A DNA stretch of 64,000 nucleotides from assembly GCF_052324685.1 (NCBI RefSeq), contig NC_135223.1, positions 12,065,610-12,129,609 on the forward strand. Reading direction: 5' to 3'. A program made the position numbers and the translations under genes. This stretch comes from Brachyhypopomus gauderio. Its lineage: Eukaryota; Chordata; Actinopteri; Gymnotiformes; Hypopomidae. Shown here one piece after another: positions 35,175 through 46,656 of the stretch (within the stretch, counting starts at the first letter, position 1; each line of letters begins with the position of its first letter). Under the pieces are notes generated by a model. The model saw only the letters and a program-made list of their open reading frames with translations, was not told the DNA's origin and did not search any database.

Positions 35175-36116
35175 TCTATAAAGCACTGCATGGGCTTGCT
35201 CCTGAATACCTCCAGGAACATATTTCCTATTATGAACCCCCACGTCCACTAAGATCACAGGGTGCTGGTCTTTTATTAGTTGCACAAATTAATAAGGTAA
35301 CAGCAGGGGGGGGAAGAGCCTTTTCTTATAAGGCCCCCCAGCTTTGAAACGACCTTCCAAAATGCGTACGGGACTCTGACACAGTCACAATCTTTAAGTC
35401 TAGGTTGAAAACCCACCTATTTGGTTTAGCGTTTGATAATTAATACCCCCCCTTAGATAAAGGTACAGATCCAGGGGTTCTTAGACGAAGGGTTTTATGG
35501 TAGACTGGGGCGCTGGTGCTGTCATCTTGTCACTGCTTGTGGTCACTCAAGTTTGTTGACAGTGCAGTGGATGGATGCCATTGTCTCAGAATGCCCCAAA
35601 GCCTGTGTTACCTTCTGGTTCTGCCTTTTTAGCTAGGCTGTAATAGTTTAACTTTATGCCGGAGTTGCTGCCACACTCCAGAAATGTGTTTAATTTCATC
35701 TGTCCTGTACATGTCCTCATACAGAGCTAATTTTCCCTGTTTTATTTTCTCCACATGGCTGCCCACCTGTTCGAGGAAAAATGATGAGGAGACAAGCGAT
35801 CCATCCAGTGCCAGCCACTTACTGCCTGACCGGATAAGCCTACACCATGATGGACATTACATCTTTTCCTTTTCTTTATTTCTTTCTGTATAAATTGTTG
35901 TTGTTGTTGTCATGGTGACCGGTGTCGGCCAGAGGAGGATGGGTTCCCCCCCTGAGTCTTGGTTCCTCTCAAGGTGCAAAAAAACTAGGGAGTTTTTCCT
36001 TGCCACTGTTGCCCTTGGCTTGCTCACTGGGGGCTAGGACTCGGCACTTGTAAAGCTGCTTTGTGACAACAACTGTTGTAAAAAGCGCTATATAAATAAA
36101 ATTTTATTGATTTATT
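35175..36116 (+). mobile_element. LINE 3' end with RT C-terminus, nested in another LINE
   Basis: Translates as YKALHGLAPEYLQEHISYYEP at about 35178-35240, then KVTAGGGRAFSYKAPQL and FKSRLKTHLFGLAF. This is the C-terminal tail of a non-LTR reverse transcriptase found in many fish L2-type elements. The 3' UTR (GAGTTTTTCCTTGCCACTGT … CGCTATATAAATAAA) is the known ending. A frameshift-free but truncated fragment. Confidence 0.8.
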
Positions 36117-36410
36117 AATCTACTGACGCAGGGAAGCAACCCTCTTATCTACCGGGAAACACTCCACCACACAGTCAGAGAGCTATATCTAGTTGCTACC
36201 TCTCAGCGTCACGCACCAGCTAAGGCTCCACTCCAACCAGAGAGGTCACGTTCCATGTCCTAAGAGCAAGTTTCCATAACCAATGATCAGAACGCCAAGG
36301 CCCCCGCCATTAGCCACTACCCGATCCACACTGCACTATCCCTCAATTGCCCCTCGGGGATGAATAAAGTTTTCTGAATCTGAATCTGAATCTATTGCCT
36401 CTCCCACGTG
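36117..36410. mobile_element. LINE fragment, right part, plus a second LINE tail
   Basis: CTGACGCAGGGAAGCAACCC … CGTTCCATGTCCTAAGAGC continues the element of 34685-35036. 36325-36410 is another LINE 3' end with GGGGATGAATAAAGTTTTCT and a (CTGAAT)n tail. Confidence 0.6.
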
Positions 36411-36528
36411 GTGGTCCTATTTATGTTGCACCAATATTATCCACCAGAGGACAGAGTGGAGCCTGCAAGTTTTAGTCAGAGGTTCTAACATATTTGGTCC
36501 CAATGAAAGAAGATGGAACTACCTAGGC

Positions 36529-37370
36529 CAGGGGTACTCAACTGGCGGACCGCGGTCCGGATCCGGACCCGAACGCAGTCCTGTCCGGACCCAATCTCAT
36601 TCCTGATTAACTGGATACGGACCAAAACAAAAACGTAGCATATATTTCAGGGCTATTGAAAAAACACTCCGTCACAAGTGTTACGTTTGCCACCCCCGCT
36701 CAACAACTTACGTTCGCCGCCACCCCCCCCACCCCCCCCCCCCCCCGGGCTACAAGCCTGGTTGACGCTCCGCGAGCGGTGCGAGGGTCCGCGCGGCGAA
36801 AATTACGTAATCGCTGAAGCTCCGCGTGCGCCGCGCTTCAGCGCAATGAACAAAGTCACGTTTTCAGGGTTCATACACCTTTATAAGGTGGAGTTCAAGC
36901 ACTTGTACGTCACTTTCAAGGTCCATTTCAATATTTCCCAGCATGTTAAACATAATTAAGTTAAATATTTATACATATACTCGAAATAATTCGCTTTTTA
37001 TCACATTATTTAATGGTTGTTTATTTTCAAAACGCCCAATCTTCACGTCTTCACGTTCTCATGTTTCGTCCTGGAATTACAAGAGTCTCATATTTGTTAA
37101 CCTAATACAAGAGAACTATTCAGTCAGACAGATATTTGTTGTGAAACCAAGTAGTTACAATTTAGTACTTTAACCTAAATTCCATCACTTTTCAAACCTG
37201 AAACACATAGCAACATTAAAATTGGTCAGGTAAATGTTCATTCCCCTGTTTTGAGGGGTGTTTCTACCACATATTGTTTCGGACAAAACACCACAACCCC
37301 CCCCCCCGGACCTCAGGTCACAGGTATCTGCCAAAATTGGACCGCGGACAAATTTAGTTGAGTACGCCTG
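36529..37370. mobile_element. Non-autonomous hAT element, target duplication ACCTAGGC
   Basis: The ends CAGGGGTACTCAACT and AGTTGAGTACGCCTG are inverted repeats. The 8-bp duplication is at 36521-36528 and 37371-37378. It contains a C-homopolymer near 36725-36745. The block at 37080-37290 recurs in the hAT at about 49865-50080. Confidence 0.95.
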
Positions 37371-38780
37371 ACCTAGGCCACTTATTACTGAGGCCACATG
37401 GAACCTTGTTCAGAAGGTGGTGTCTTGTTAAGAAGTGCTGTAAAAATTATGTAAGAGGAAAAGACACCCTGGGTGAGGCAGGTCTGTATAGAATTCCAGT
37501 TGGAAGACCCTGGATAGGAATGAGAACTATTGATAGGAATTTCTTTTTCTTGTTTAGTTTTTTAGTACTTACCTGATGTTTTTCTGACATAAAGATGAAT
37601 TGAGTCTTCAGCGTGTTAAGTTCAAACCAAAATGCTAAACAAGAATAATTTCCAGGTAAATGTTAGAAATGCCAGAGAGAGTGAGATCTTCCTCTTACCT
37701 GTTCCTCCATCCTCTCTGCTGTGTCCTCACATCCACAGACAGCTGAGCACAGTGCCCTAGACAGCAAGAAGGGATTTACACTGATACAAATCAGTGGAAG
37801 AGAGTCCAAGGAAACAGAAAGGACGGCTTGTTTGTGACGGAGCTGGTGCATTTGGGGCACATACACTTTATCCAACCGGAGTCTGCAGGGTAAAAGTTGT
37901 CTGACAACAAAGCTAAGAGCACTAAAAAGTATGTTGATAAAAATCTGAAAATCATGGAGGACATTACTGCTGCATGAAATATTATTTGTCTCTTATGGGC
38001 CAGGATACTTGAATTTTGTTACAATTTCTCACTTACCTGCTAATAATCTTATAGGCCTACACATCTTCTGTGCACAATGTTGATATTTAACAAAATTGTT
38101 CATAATAACTTTTTGAGCAAGCTATAGTGTCCATGTAGGCTAGACGTTTATTCCTCACATTCAAGTTTATCTTTCCACTAAATAGTTTTTGGAGTATTTG
38201 GAAAACTGTATATAATTTATTGTTGTGCAGTAAATCATGTTTTATGCATATTTGTGACAAGTCCTCTCTTGACATATTTTGCTTTATTTTGTTTTGTTAA
38301 AGGTTGCTTCTTGAGACTCAAAACTGGACGAGTTCGAGCTACGGACCAGAACAGGAAAATTTGCACATTATGTAACTGAAAAAATCCACGACACCAACAA
38401 GAAAAAAAAATCAATAAGTACATTGTTATTTAATGAACTTAATTATGACTTTATTTGTTTAAATTCTAGTTCGTGAAAATAACATTTTATTATGGCAGCT
38501 ATTACAATAATATCTTAGTAAATTAAGAAAAAATTTTTTTTTGAGATGTCCAACCCTATTTTTTTGCCTATTGTTCAAGATTTGATAAGAAGGTATTTGG
38601 TCTATTAACAGTAAAGCCAGGGCATAGGGGTTAGGTTTTCACATGTTTAAACCTTCCCTGCTTATTTTAGTGTTTCCCTCCTCCGGAAATTTTTATTTAA
38701 TTGTGAGCTTACTAACAAGGCCTTGATGATGGTATAAGCATGTAGGAAAACATCAACACCAGCTACTAGGTCCCAAGACA
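37371..38780. other. No confident gene; two possible minus-strand exons
   Basis: On the minus strand, 37579-37640 has acceptor TTCTTGTTTAG and donor CAG/GTAAGTAC and can read FWFELNTLKTQFIFM. 37699-37789 has acceptor TTTGTATCAG and donor CAG/GTAAGA and reads VNPFLLSRALCSAVC … ERMEEQ. Their phases do not join directly. No family was recognised. Confidence 0.25.
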
Positions 38781-39439
38781 CAGCTTAAGCTGGTCAAGAT
38801 GGTCATCCAGTTTGACCAGCTTAAGATGGTATGAGCTGGTTTTGCCAGCAGGGACATCTCTCTCATACTGCACACAGACACACACAGACCCGAGGAGGTG
38901 TTGTCATACACACAGTACACACCTTCATGCACATCACACTATACACACTACACACCTTCATTCACACCGCATACATGACCATACACAGCTTCACACACAC
39001 TAAACTCTACACACATTACACTCCAGGGCACACATTTTCAAGCCATATATAGTATTTCATTCAGGAAATGCAAATCTAGTTATTTTTGTCTTCCAAACTG
39101 AAAAATGAGAGATTGGACATAAAACCTATTTATTAAATTTTCATTTGGTAGAATAAATGAAAAATTGGCCTTCATTCGTTTTTTTTCAATTTTCTTAGAA
39201 TATGGATTTTAGAAAGACATGAGTTCTTATCCAAATTTCAGATTTTCCATGTTTGTCTACTATCTTGTAATATGAAGTGGAACGACTGTGCCATCGGAGA
39301 CACGGGTGGGGGTGAACGCCACATCTATTTGTCTTGAGTAACTACCTGATTCGAACTATACATACGCGTAATTGAAAGTATTTTCCAATAAGTCTTACGG
39401 CAGACGCTGCACGATTACAGCTGCCAACGTAAATAGTTA
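38781..39439. other. CA-rich low-complexity sequence, no gene
   Basis: 38781-38860 carries AGCTGGTC/GACCAGCTTAAG inverted motifs like ends of a small fish DNA element. 38868-39035 is imperfect (CA)-rich. The remainder is unremarkable. Confidence 0.5.
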
Positions 39440-39720
39440 CGAGGGGGGTGTAAATTGGACAGTTAAATGCGTGTCTCACGCTCAATGCGTGAGAGTTGGC
39501 AACCCTGGAGAAGTAGAGAGAAACGGGGAAAATAAAGAAATATACAGGCGGGCAAGACAGGAAAGGACAGAAAAAACAGATTGCTGAGACGAAGAAGGAG
39601 AGGAGAAGTGGAAAAGGAGAAATACAGACGGAGGAGACAGGACAGAGCAGAGAAGGTGGAGAACCGGGCGGAGAAAATGGAGAAATCCATTAGGAAGGCG
39701 AGAAAACTGACAGTTGAGAC
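39440..39720. repeat. Inverted CAGGGTTGCCAACT family copy and purine-rich run
   Basis: 39440-39507 is the reverse complement of the start of the 11854 repeat. 39505-39720 is almost entirely purine (GGAGA/GAAGA) on the plus strand. Confidence 0.7.
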
Positions 39721-40140
39721 GGGGATGGGGGGCTTGACGAGGCGGGATAATAAATATAGTCAAAAAGTACTTGAATAAGACTGAATTAATTTCATATATA
39801 AGTTATATATAAATATAAATAGAACTGATAAACGTTACACACTCCTAACTCGTCTCACATGGTATTCCTGTGCACTGTCACTATAATTAGTTATCTTAAA
39901 CGCTTCCTACGCGAATATCTCTTACAAAATCCGTTTCATAATTTTACCACGTTGAACTACATAATCAGCGACATCTTGTAGTTAGATACACTATAATTAT
40001 TAAGACTTGATTTTATGTTTTACTAACCTGAGAAGAGAGCACGCGTTGAGCTGATGCAAACTTCCCAACTAGATGATTTATTCTTCCTCGTGATGTGCAG
40101 CTCCACCCTTGCATCTCATACACCCTCTTTGTCAGCCTTT

Positions 40141-40316
40141 ACTCATTTTCCATCCATCCATTATCTTTACCGCTTAATCCCGCAAGACACGTGGGGCTGC
40201 CTGGAGCCAATCCCAGCACCATTGGGCGAAGGCAGGGTACACCATGGATAGGTCGCCAGTTCAACACATGGCCAACGCACACCTACGGGCAATTTAGAGT
40301 GACCAGAAACCTAACA
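40141..40316. mobile_element. Common fish interspersed repeat
   Basis: CCATCCATTATCTTTACCGC … GGTACACCATGGATAGGTCG … GGGCAATTTAGAGT is a very widespread fish repeat, probably a LINE 3' end. The class is not certain. Confidence 0.6.
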
Positions 40317-40374
40317 CTCCTAACACACTGTATACTATTACACTCGATACATGTTTCATACAACAGTACGCACG

Positions 40375-40532
40375 GACGTAATTTTGGGGGGGGACGGGGG
40401 GACATGTCCCCCTCACTTTTTCAAAAGCCGGCTTTGGTCCCCCCCCAGTTTTTACGGTTAAAACCGAATATTTAAATAGCGACGAATCCATGTCCCCCCC
40501 ACTTTTGAAATCAAAATTACGTCCATGACAGT
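40375..40532. mobile_element. MITE with GGACGTAATTTTG terminal inverted repeats
   Basis: The left end GGACGTAATTTTGGGGG and right end CAAAATTACGTCC are inverted. The interior has C/G homopolymers and TTAAATAGCGACGAATC. A partial second copy lies at 42063-42155. Confidence 0.75.
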
Positions 40533-41132
40533 ACGTGTTCTGTAAGTGTGAGGTGTTTGTGTTGAGACTGCAGCAGTACTAACATGTCACTCCCAGTGCC
40601 GTTTCAAGGTATTTGGGGGCCCCAAGCAAAGACACCAACCGGGGCCCCCCCAACCTCCACACCAGAAATCTCATGCCCAAACCCCCCTCCGGCCAAAAAA
40701 AAAAACATATCTGGCCGCAGTCCACCTTCAAGAACCACAGCATATACACCTCAAACTAACTACTTTACAAATTTACTACTTGTAGCTGAACATAGCAGAT
40801 TTAAGTATGGGATTACCCGGGACGTATATATTGTTTTTAGCCTACCTGCTGCTAAATTACACCATTTGTACAGGTAGGCCTAATTTATCCAGTGTAAATC
40901 ATCACTTACCACTGTCTTGTGTTTTTTTTTAGGGGTGGGCATAGATTAATTTTTTTAATCTAGATTAATCTCACTGAAATCTTGAAATTAATCTAGATTA
41001 ATCTATATTAAAATGGCTCATATGTGTGCTACCCAAGTAATAACTAAAAGTCAGCTTTTGAGATAGGGTTTCTTAATACAGAGGGTGCATTAGACCAGGG
41101 GCTCATCTCCTGTTTCCAAAATGCATCAATAA

Positions 41133-41853
41133 GCCCTATCCGGACGGGATTAGTTTCTCAGGGGGTCCTGGGGTAATTTTCTCTTTTACGGGGGGTCCTC
41201 TGTGATTTTAATCCCGTCCGGAACGAGCATGTCCGTGTTTTTCACAGACGTCCTCAGAGAAAATTACAGGCGGAATTACCTACTGTTTTTCGCTGTACTC
41301 CATGGTCGTCTGGTAATTTTAGTCCCGTCCGAATCCACATGTCTGAGTTTATACATGCAGACATCACCTCGCGTTTAATAAAACAGCTATATGTCCACTG
41401 CCACGCACCGTAGTTACATGTTGGGCGCGCGTTTTCACGGAGATCCACGTAAAGACAGCGGCGAGCGAAAATGGATTTACTGGATTTTTTAATGGATTTA
41501 TTTTATTTTATTTAACGGATTTATTTAGCTATTTACATTCATTAGCGATTTTTTATAATGTGTTTTCTGTATTGGTTTAACAAAATAGCTTAACTTAAAC
41601 GGAGATCTTAAATGCTGAACTGAACAGTAGTAAAGTTAAAAGTTAAAAAGGAATCATCAGAGTTGGCAGTGTGACATTATTAAACATGCTATCACGTGAC
41701 AAGGCGATGTCATGTGACCGAGAAAGCCAAAAACTCACGGGTCCTCCTGTTTTTTCAATTGCTGTCCGGATGCAAGAGTTTTATCACTGAGTACAAGGGT
41801 GAAATATTTTTCACAGACGTCCCCCTGAAAAACTAATCCCGTCCGGATAGGGC
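41133..41853. mobile_element. PIF/Harbinger-like element, target duplication TAA
   Basis: The terminal inverted repeats begin GCCCTATCCGGACGGGATTA at both ends and extend to about 33 bp with one mismatch. TAA flanks are at 41130-41132 and 41854-41856, the 3-bp duplication typical of Harbinger elements. 721 bp, no transposase. It is the innermost clear layer of the 40.6-42.8 kb nest. Confidence 0.93.
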
Positions 41854-42062
41854 TAATGACTGCTTGAGGAAGCTGTTCTACTTTGATACTTGAAGAAAAA
41901 AACATACTCAATAAAATGTAGGCTACTCGTGTTCAACGGTTTATTCAGTTAAACATGAATTTGTAAGCCTACATACTGTACATTAAAAGGGGTTGATAAC
42001 ATGTTTATTCAGCTAAACATGATATTTGAAATGTAAGCCAACATTTAGTACATTTAATCTCA

Positions 42063-42155
42063 CGGACATAATTTGGGGGGGACTTTTTCAAAAGCCGGTT
42101 TGGTCCTCTGAAGTTTTAACGGTTAAAAATAAATATTTAAATAGCGACGAATCTA
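42063..42155. mobile_element. Truncated copy of the 40375 MITE
   Basis: CACGGACATAATTTGGGGGG … CTTTTTCAAAAGCCGG … TTAAATAGCGACGAATC matches the element at 40375 in order. Confidence 0.8.
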
Positions 42156-42817
42156 GCGCTAGGACCATGCAGAAAACGACCGCTCCGAGCTCCGCTCCGG
42201 TAATATTTTACGTTCCTAAAAATGAATTTTCCATGAAGCAAACCTGGCGACTTCGTGGCTGCATCCATGTAAACACACGTACGATTTTTAATTCACAGGT
42301 TTGAAAACTCGTTCTCGCCCCTACTGTGCAATTTGGTTAGGAATACAGCCGAGCTAAACTGTCAAGTTGAAAGTCATCATAGTTTGCTTACCCATTTAGT
42401 AGATATATTAACGGCGATAATTTTTATATCGCCCGATAAGAGTATCAAATTAACGAACGCCGTTAACGGCCCACCACTAGTTTTTTTGTGTTCCTCTTCC
42501 TTCTTTTGTTTTCTCTTTTGGCTTCCTGATGGATAAATTCGCTTCATGGTTAAGTTTCATATTTGCCGGCGTCTAAAACTTGGCTGTCTGCCAGGACAGT
42601 GTCTGCCTGCCTTCAGCAGCTGGTGGGAGGGGCCCCCTTGAGGGGGATTCTGAGAACAGTGTCATTGCTCATGACTTTGAGAATGTAAAGGGGGGCTCAC
42701 ACAGTTTGTCGCTGCATTTAATTCTTAACCTGTTGTTGTCTGGGGGCCCCAGGCCAGCTTGGGGCCCCAAGCAATTGCCTGGTTTGCCTGCCCCATCGCG
42801 ACGGGCCTGGTCACTCC

Positions 42818-43756
42818 AGTCTCTGTTCCACTCTCCGTGTCCCCATGGGTTGAACAGTCGTACAAGTTTGACTTCCTGACCTTCAGCCATCAACTGTTTA
42901 ACAAAAAACACGAGAGTCTTTTTTTTACTGATAAGGACAGAGAAAACTAAGATGCATAGATCTATGCATGGGGGGGGGGGGTGTCCGAGGGCTAATGAGG
43001 CTGTACCATTACAGTGGGCAATTATAGATTAAGGCAAACCTTAATGGTTTATGTGAGGAAGAATAGGCTTGTTTTTGCAAGTATCCGTCGCTGCAGAATC
43101 AAAAGTCCAGGGGGTGGAGCTGGATCTAGATCCAACTCCTCCCACTGTCCATAGTTTCTTTTGGTCGGTCCAGGGGGCGGGCGGAGCTGCATCTAATCCA
43201 ACTCCTCCTACGTGTTGCTTACGTTTTCCGACCAGGAAATAGAAATCTAATAAATTCACCCTTAAGACTTTTACCGTTTAAACATCAAAATGTTCTTTAA
43301 ATGTTATTAAATAATTCAATACACGTTTTTTAAGTTTACAAGAAAACGTAAAAGTGAATAAGGAATAATGATCTGTAATTGCCAACATAATAAAGTACAG
43401 TACATTTCTTAAATATGTACAATTTCATTTTTTACCTTTAATAAAAAATACTTTTTTCGTTAGGATGGTACACTTCAGGTGTGCAGAATGGACAGTGGTA
43501 TTTACTACAACATGTAGTGCACTGCACAACTGAAAGCGCCTGTCCTTTTTTCAAAACCGTGATATACATCTATAGATGGATGGAAAAATCTAAATAGCAT
43601 TAAAACTGAGTTGAGACTGTTATTAAATATGTTTATTAAGCTTTTATGCATGATAATCCTTCTGCATCTATTTTTGTCCTTGTTTGTTGATCAGCATGTA
43701 GGGTAGTTAAATATAACTAAAACCCCTACAATGCCATCACTCTGTCTCTGTCCATT
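42818..43756. other. No gene seen
   Basis: Contains an 18-bp palindrome (42952-42969), a G-homopolymer after it, and two similar GGAGTTGGAT/ATCCAACTCC blocks at about 43120-43210. The region downstream of the SUN gene is AT-rich. Confidence 0.5.
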
Positions 43757-44933
43757 CTACGTTCTACGGCCGTGAACCCGGAAGCAATAAATGCAGGTGT
43801 ACTCCGGGTTACCCCAGTTACTGAGGACCTGTAATTCCACCAGGTGGTACTGCCACACACAACACCATCCCACTATCATTTATCACCCCAAACTACTATA
43901 TGCATTAGGTTACATTATAAAATATAACATGCTACACATTACAAAACATTACACATAATCCCTTCACAAACACACACAAACACACCACTGAAAATTGCAC
44001 ACACACTCACATGGTAATCTTTCCAGAAGCCATAAAGAACAGCAATCACTCTTTGTCTATGTTTTATCATCAATATACACTGTCCACATTTTTCAGTATC
44101 ATATGAAACAAATATAATCATTCATCCTCCACACGACACTTACACAGGCACGGAACTTTAGACAAAGACATTGTGCGAACGCACATTATATAGGTGATTG
44201 ACGCATACCCTCGTGATCTCGAGACAAGGCACAGGTGCGACTACGAACACACTCACAAACGACCCACACCTACGGAAGTACAAACATGGACATAACTGCA
44301 CGCAGACGACACAACGACACGCCCACAGTGAAGGGTCCGGAGCTGTCACCGTGACTCCGGAGCATCCCGCGCAGCTGGAAAGCCCCGAACCTACACCGAC
44401 GGGCAGGTCCGGAGCCGCCGGGATCACGATCCTCCGAGAGCCATTTCACCCGATGGTGGGAACTGCTGCGAGCAGCTCTAGAACACCCTCCCTGGGAAGA
44501 CAGGGGAAAATACATTAAACACGGGCACGTTGACAAACACACGCCCAGGTACATTAAACACGAAAGGCATAAGAGGGAAAAGGGGATTAGGGAAGAACAT
44601 TGGGACAGACAAACAGACAGGTACTGGCAGCCATGAGATCGCTCTCCCCGCTTGCAAGTGCACAAGCCAGCGACGCAAACCCTCCTAGGGTCGCAGGACA
44701 GACAGGAGGCGGAATCCCTCCGGTCGTCAAGATTGTGTCGTTGTTGCTCCGGGCGCACCTGCGCCCTCCTGCTTTGATCGCGACACTTTTGCCGCTCCTC
44801 TGGGCACCACCGGAGGGCTTGCCTTTCGCCGCGTACTGGAGGCTGCACGAGGCGCCTCTACCGGCGCCCTGAACCCCCACTTCGGGCCGCTGGCACAGCC
44901 AGTGCCTTCTCGCACTTCTCAGGGTAGCGTCTC

Positions 44934-45050
44934 GCCCCCTGGCGTCTCCATATCCTCCTCCACGGAGGCCTCCTGATCTAGAGACATCGGCAGCCGATGT
45001 CTCTAGATCAGGAGGCCTCCGTGGAGGAGGATATGGAGACGTCAGGGGGC
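44934..45050. repeat. Long palindrome: 58-bp arms, 1-nt centre
   Basis: The arms 44934-44991 and 44993-45050 are reverse complements with one mismatch (44942/45042), centred on 44992. It lies in the internal region of the LTR element, at the 3' side of the acidic-repeat frame. Confidence 0.95.
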
Positions 45051-45694
45051 CGGGTGACCCTTCTCCGACCTAACGGTCTCTTCGGAGCAGACAAAGGGGC
45101 TATCTTCCTCTTCGCCTCCGCTGTTGTGCTCGGAGGGAAGAGAACTAACGGACAGAGGAGGGCTGATGTCGTTCTCCTCTTCCTCGGCATAGTAAACTGT
45201 GGGGGCTGAACACTCTGACGGCGGAGGGCTGATGTTTTCCTCTTCCTCGCCATAGTAAAGGATGGGAGCTGAACACACTGATGGAGGAGGGCTGATGTCA
45301 TTTTCCTCTTCCTCACCGTAGTAAACGGTGGGGGTGCGGAGTACACCGACGGCGCACAACTGGCTCCGTCATCCGTCTCTTCCTCTCCCGACTCCTCACT
45401 CCCTGATTCAAACTCGGGAGGGGTCGCAGCCACCATTCCCGCATACACTGCCAGTGGGTCCTCCTCGCCTTCCTCAAAGCTTGCCAGGGGAGAGAACTCC
45501 CTTCTCATTGCGCGGAGACCCTCTCTCCACGCAGCCTGAAAGAAGGGGTCTCCTCTCCTCCTCAGGGTATGCTGGGGTCGGAGGGCAGTGCCTCTCCATC
45601 CACACCGTCTGTGCGGCCAGCCGGAAGCATTCTGCCTCTGCCTCCGTTTCGGCTGTGGACGACACGCCCACAGGGAAGGGTCCGGAGCTGTCAC
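45008..45694 (-). CDS. Possible internal ORF of the LTR element
   Basis: A 228-codon open frame on the element's sense strand with no recognised domain. It is arginine-rich in the tandem part and acidic in the middle (FEEGEEDPLAVYAG, EESGEEETDDG). A second frame over 45042-45359 reads a 21-22-residue acidic repeat (YYGEEEEND.ISPPPSVCSAP). It could be a gag-like remnant. Which frame, if any, is translated cannot be told. Confidence 0.3.
   Translation of the reverse strand: MTAPDPSLWACRPQPKRRQRQNASGWPHRRCGWRGTALRPQHTLRRRGDPFFQAAWREGLRAMRREFSPLASFEEGEEDPLAVYAGMVAATPPEFESGSEESGEEETDDGASCAPSVYSAPPPFTTVRKRKMTSALLHQCVQLPSFTMARKRKTSALRRQSVQPPQFTMPRKRRTTSALLCPLVLFPPSTTAEAKRKIAPLSAPKRPLGRRRVTRPPDVSISSSTEAS
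45153..45335. repeat. 63-66-bp tandem repeat, about 3 copies
   Basis: The unit contains TCCTCTTCCTCG, AGTAAA and GAGGGCTGATGT. The periods of 63 and 66 are both multiples of three, so frame is kept between units. Confidence 0.85.
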
Positions 45695-46422
45695 CGTGAC
45701 ACTAACATTAAATGAATCCTTTTGGCTACCACTATTAACACTAGTATTACCACAGTGCTAAACATTATTAGCATAAAAACCAATGTGTAATCGTCTTTCT
45801 GTGTTTTAGTGATCGATTGGAACAGATCTCTTACCAGAATTTGGTATGTCTGGATGGGTTCTCCATCTTGATTGTAATTTAATGTTCCAATGAGTTTTCC
45901 TTCCTCATTCTCATACGTCATTCCGTGGAATTGCAGGAACACATAGGCATATGAGCACATTACAACCAGGCTACCTGGACCAGCTGTGTCAGGACATAGG
46001 AGGGCAAACTTAATAATTAAAAATACAAATAAAGCTATAAATAATTAAATCTGTTATTGTGCTGTGTAACTGGCTACATGTATTTGATGGATTACAATAC
46101 AACGTTCAAAAAACCCACATTGCATAACGCATGACATTAGACAACTCAGATCCATTACTCAGTCGGTAATGCTTTCTAGAGCAGTCAGTACACCACCTTC
46201 AGGCAATGTTGCTGTAGCGGTTTGTGTATGTGTGTGAGTGTGTGTTTTTCTTGACTCACATAAACCACAAAGTCCTTGGGTGTCCAGTGGGTGACAGGAC
46301 ACGAGGGATGTGTTCCAAGGACACGTGGGTAATTCGGACGGGGTATGACAGAGAGATGACGAGTCAACCCTCTGAACCAGGGAACGCCCAGCACTTGCCA
46401 GGGTAGACCTCAGGCTGCAGTG

Positions 46423-46426
<4 letters not shown>

Positions 46427-46464
<38 letters not shown>
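46427..46464. repeat. (AC)n microsatellite
   Basis: An AC run just upstream of the third SUN exon's acceptor on the minus strand. Confidence 0.95.
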
Positions 46465-46465
<1 letters not shown>

Positions 46466-46597
46466 GTATTTATAAGCCACCCGCTATGCCAATTGACAGA
46501 ATGTATGGCTGTGCTAGAATGTTTACATTACCTAAGTGGGCATTAAAAAATAAAAACAGAGAGATAAATGTTTCCTGGATGCTCAGAGGACATACAG

Positions 46598-46598
<1 letters not shown>

Positions 46599-46653
<55 letters not shown>
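46599..46653. repeat. (GT)n microsatellite
   Basis: A GT run directly downstream of the donor of the second SUN exon. Confidence 0.95.

Positions 46654-46656
<3 letters not shown>

Larger units (their letters stand above)
40930..42479. mobile_element. Nested hAT element
   Basis: The termini are TAGGGGTGGGC and GCCCACCACTA. The flanks are GTTTTTTT (from 40921, with a one-base homopolymer slip) and GTTTTTTT (42480-42487). The left sub-terminal region is rich in TAGATTAATCT. Confidence 0.8.
40594..42809. mobile_element. Non-autonomous hAT element (outermost of a nest)
   Basis: The ends are CAGTGCCG and CGGGCCTG, and the sub-terminal GGGGGCCCCAAGC is inverted at both ends. The 8-bp target duplication GTCACTCC is at 40586-40593 and 42810-42817. 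Another hAT lies inside it. Confidence 0.95.
44122..45702 (-). mobile_element. Truncated LTR element in the last SUN intron
   Basis: About 44122-44356 is an LTR-like block of the family seen at 28187 and 62913 (AACGCACATTATATAGGTG, GACAAGGCACAGGTGCGAC, GAGCTGTCACCGTGAC). Only about 45 nt of its partner remain at the right edge (ACGACACGCCCACAGGG … GTCACCGTGAC). The internal part matches 63293-63520 (CACCCTCCCTGGGAAGACAG). No pol is present, so it is non-autonomous. Boundaries are approximate. Confidence 0.7.

Noticed and set aside
42952-42969. 18-bp palindrome ATGCATAGATCTATGCAT
   Set aside because: Short, AT-rich, and likely by chance or from an adjacent repeat end. Not raised to a finding.
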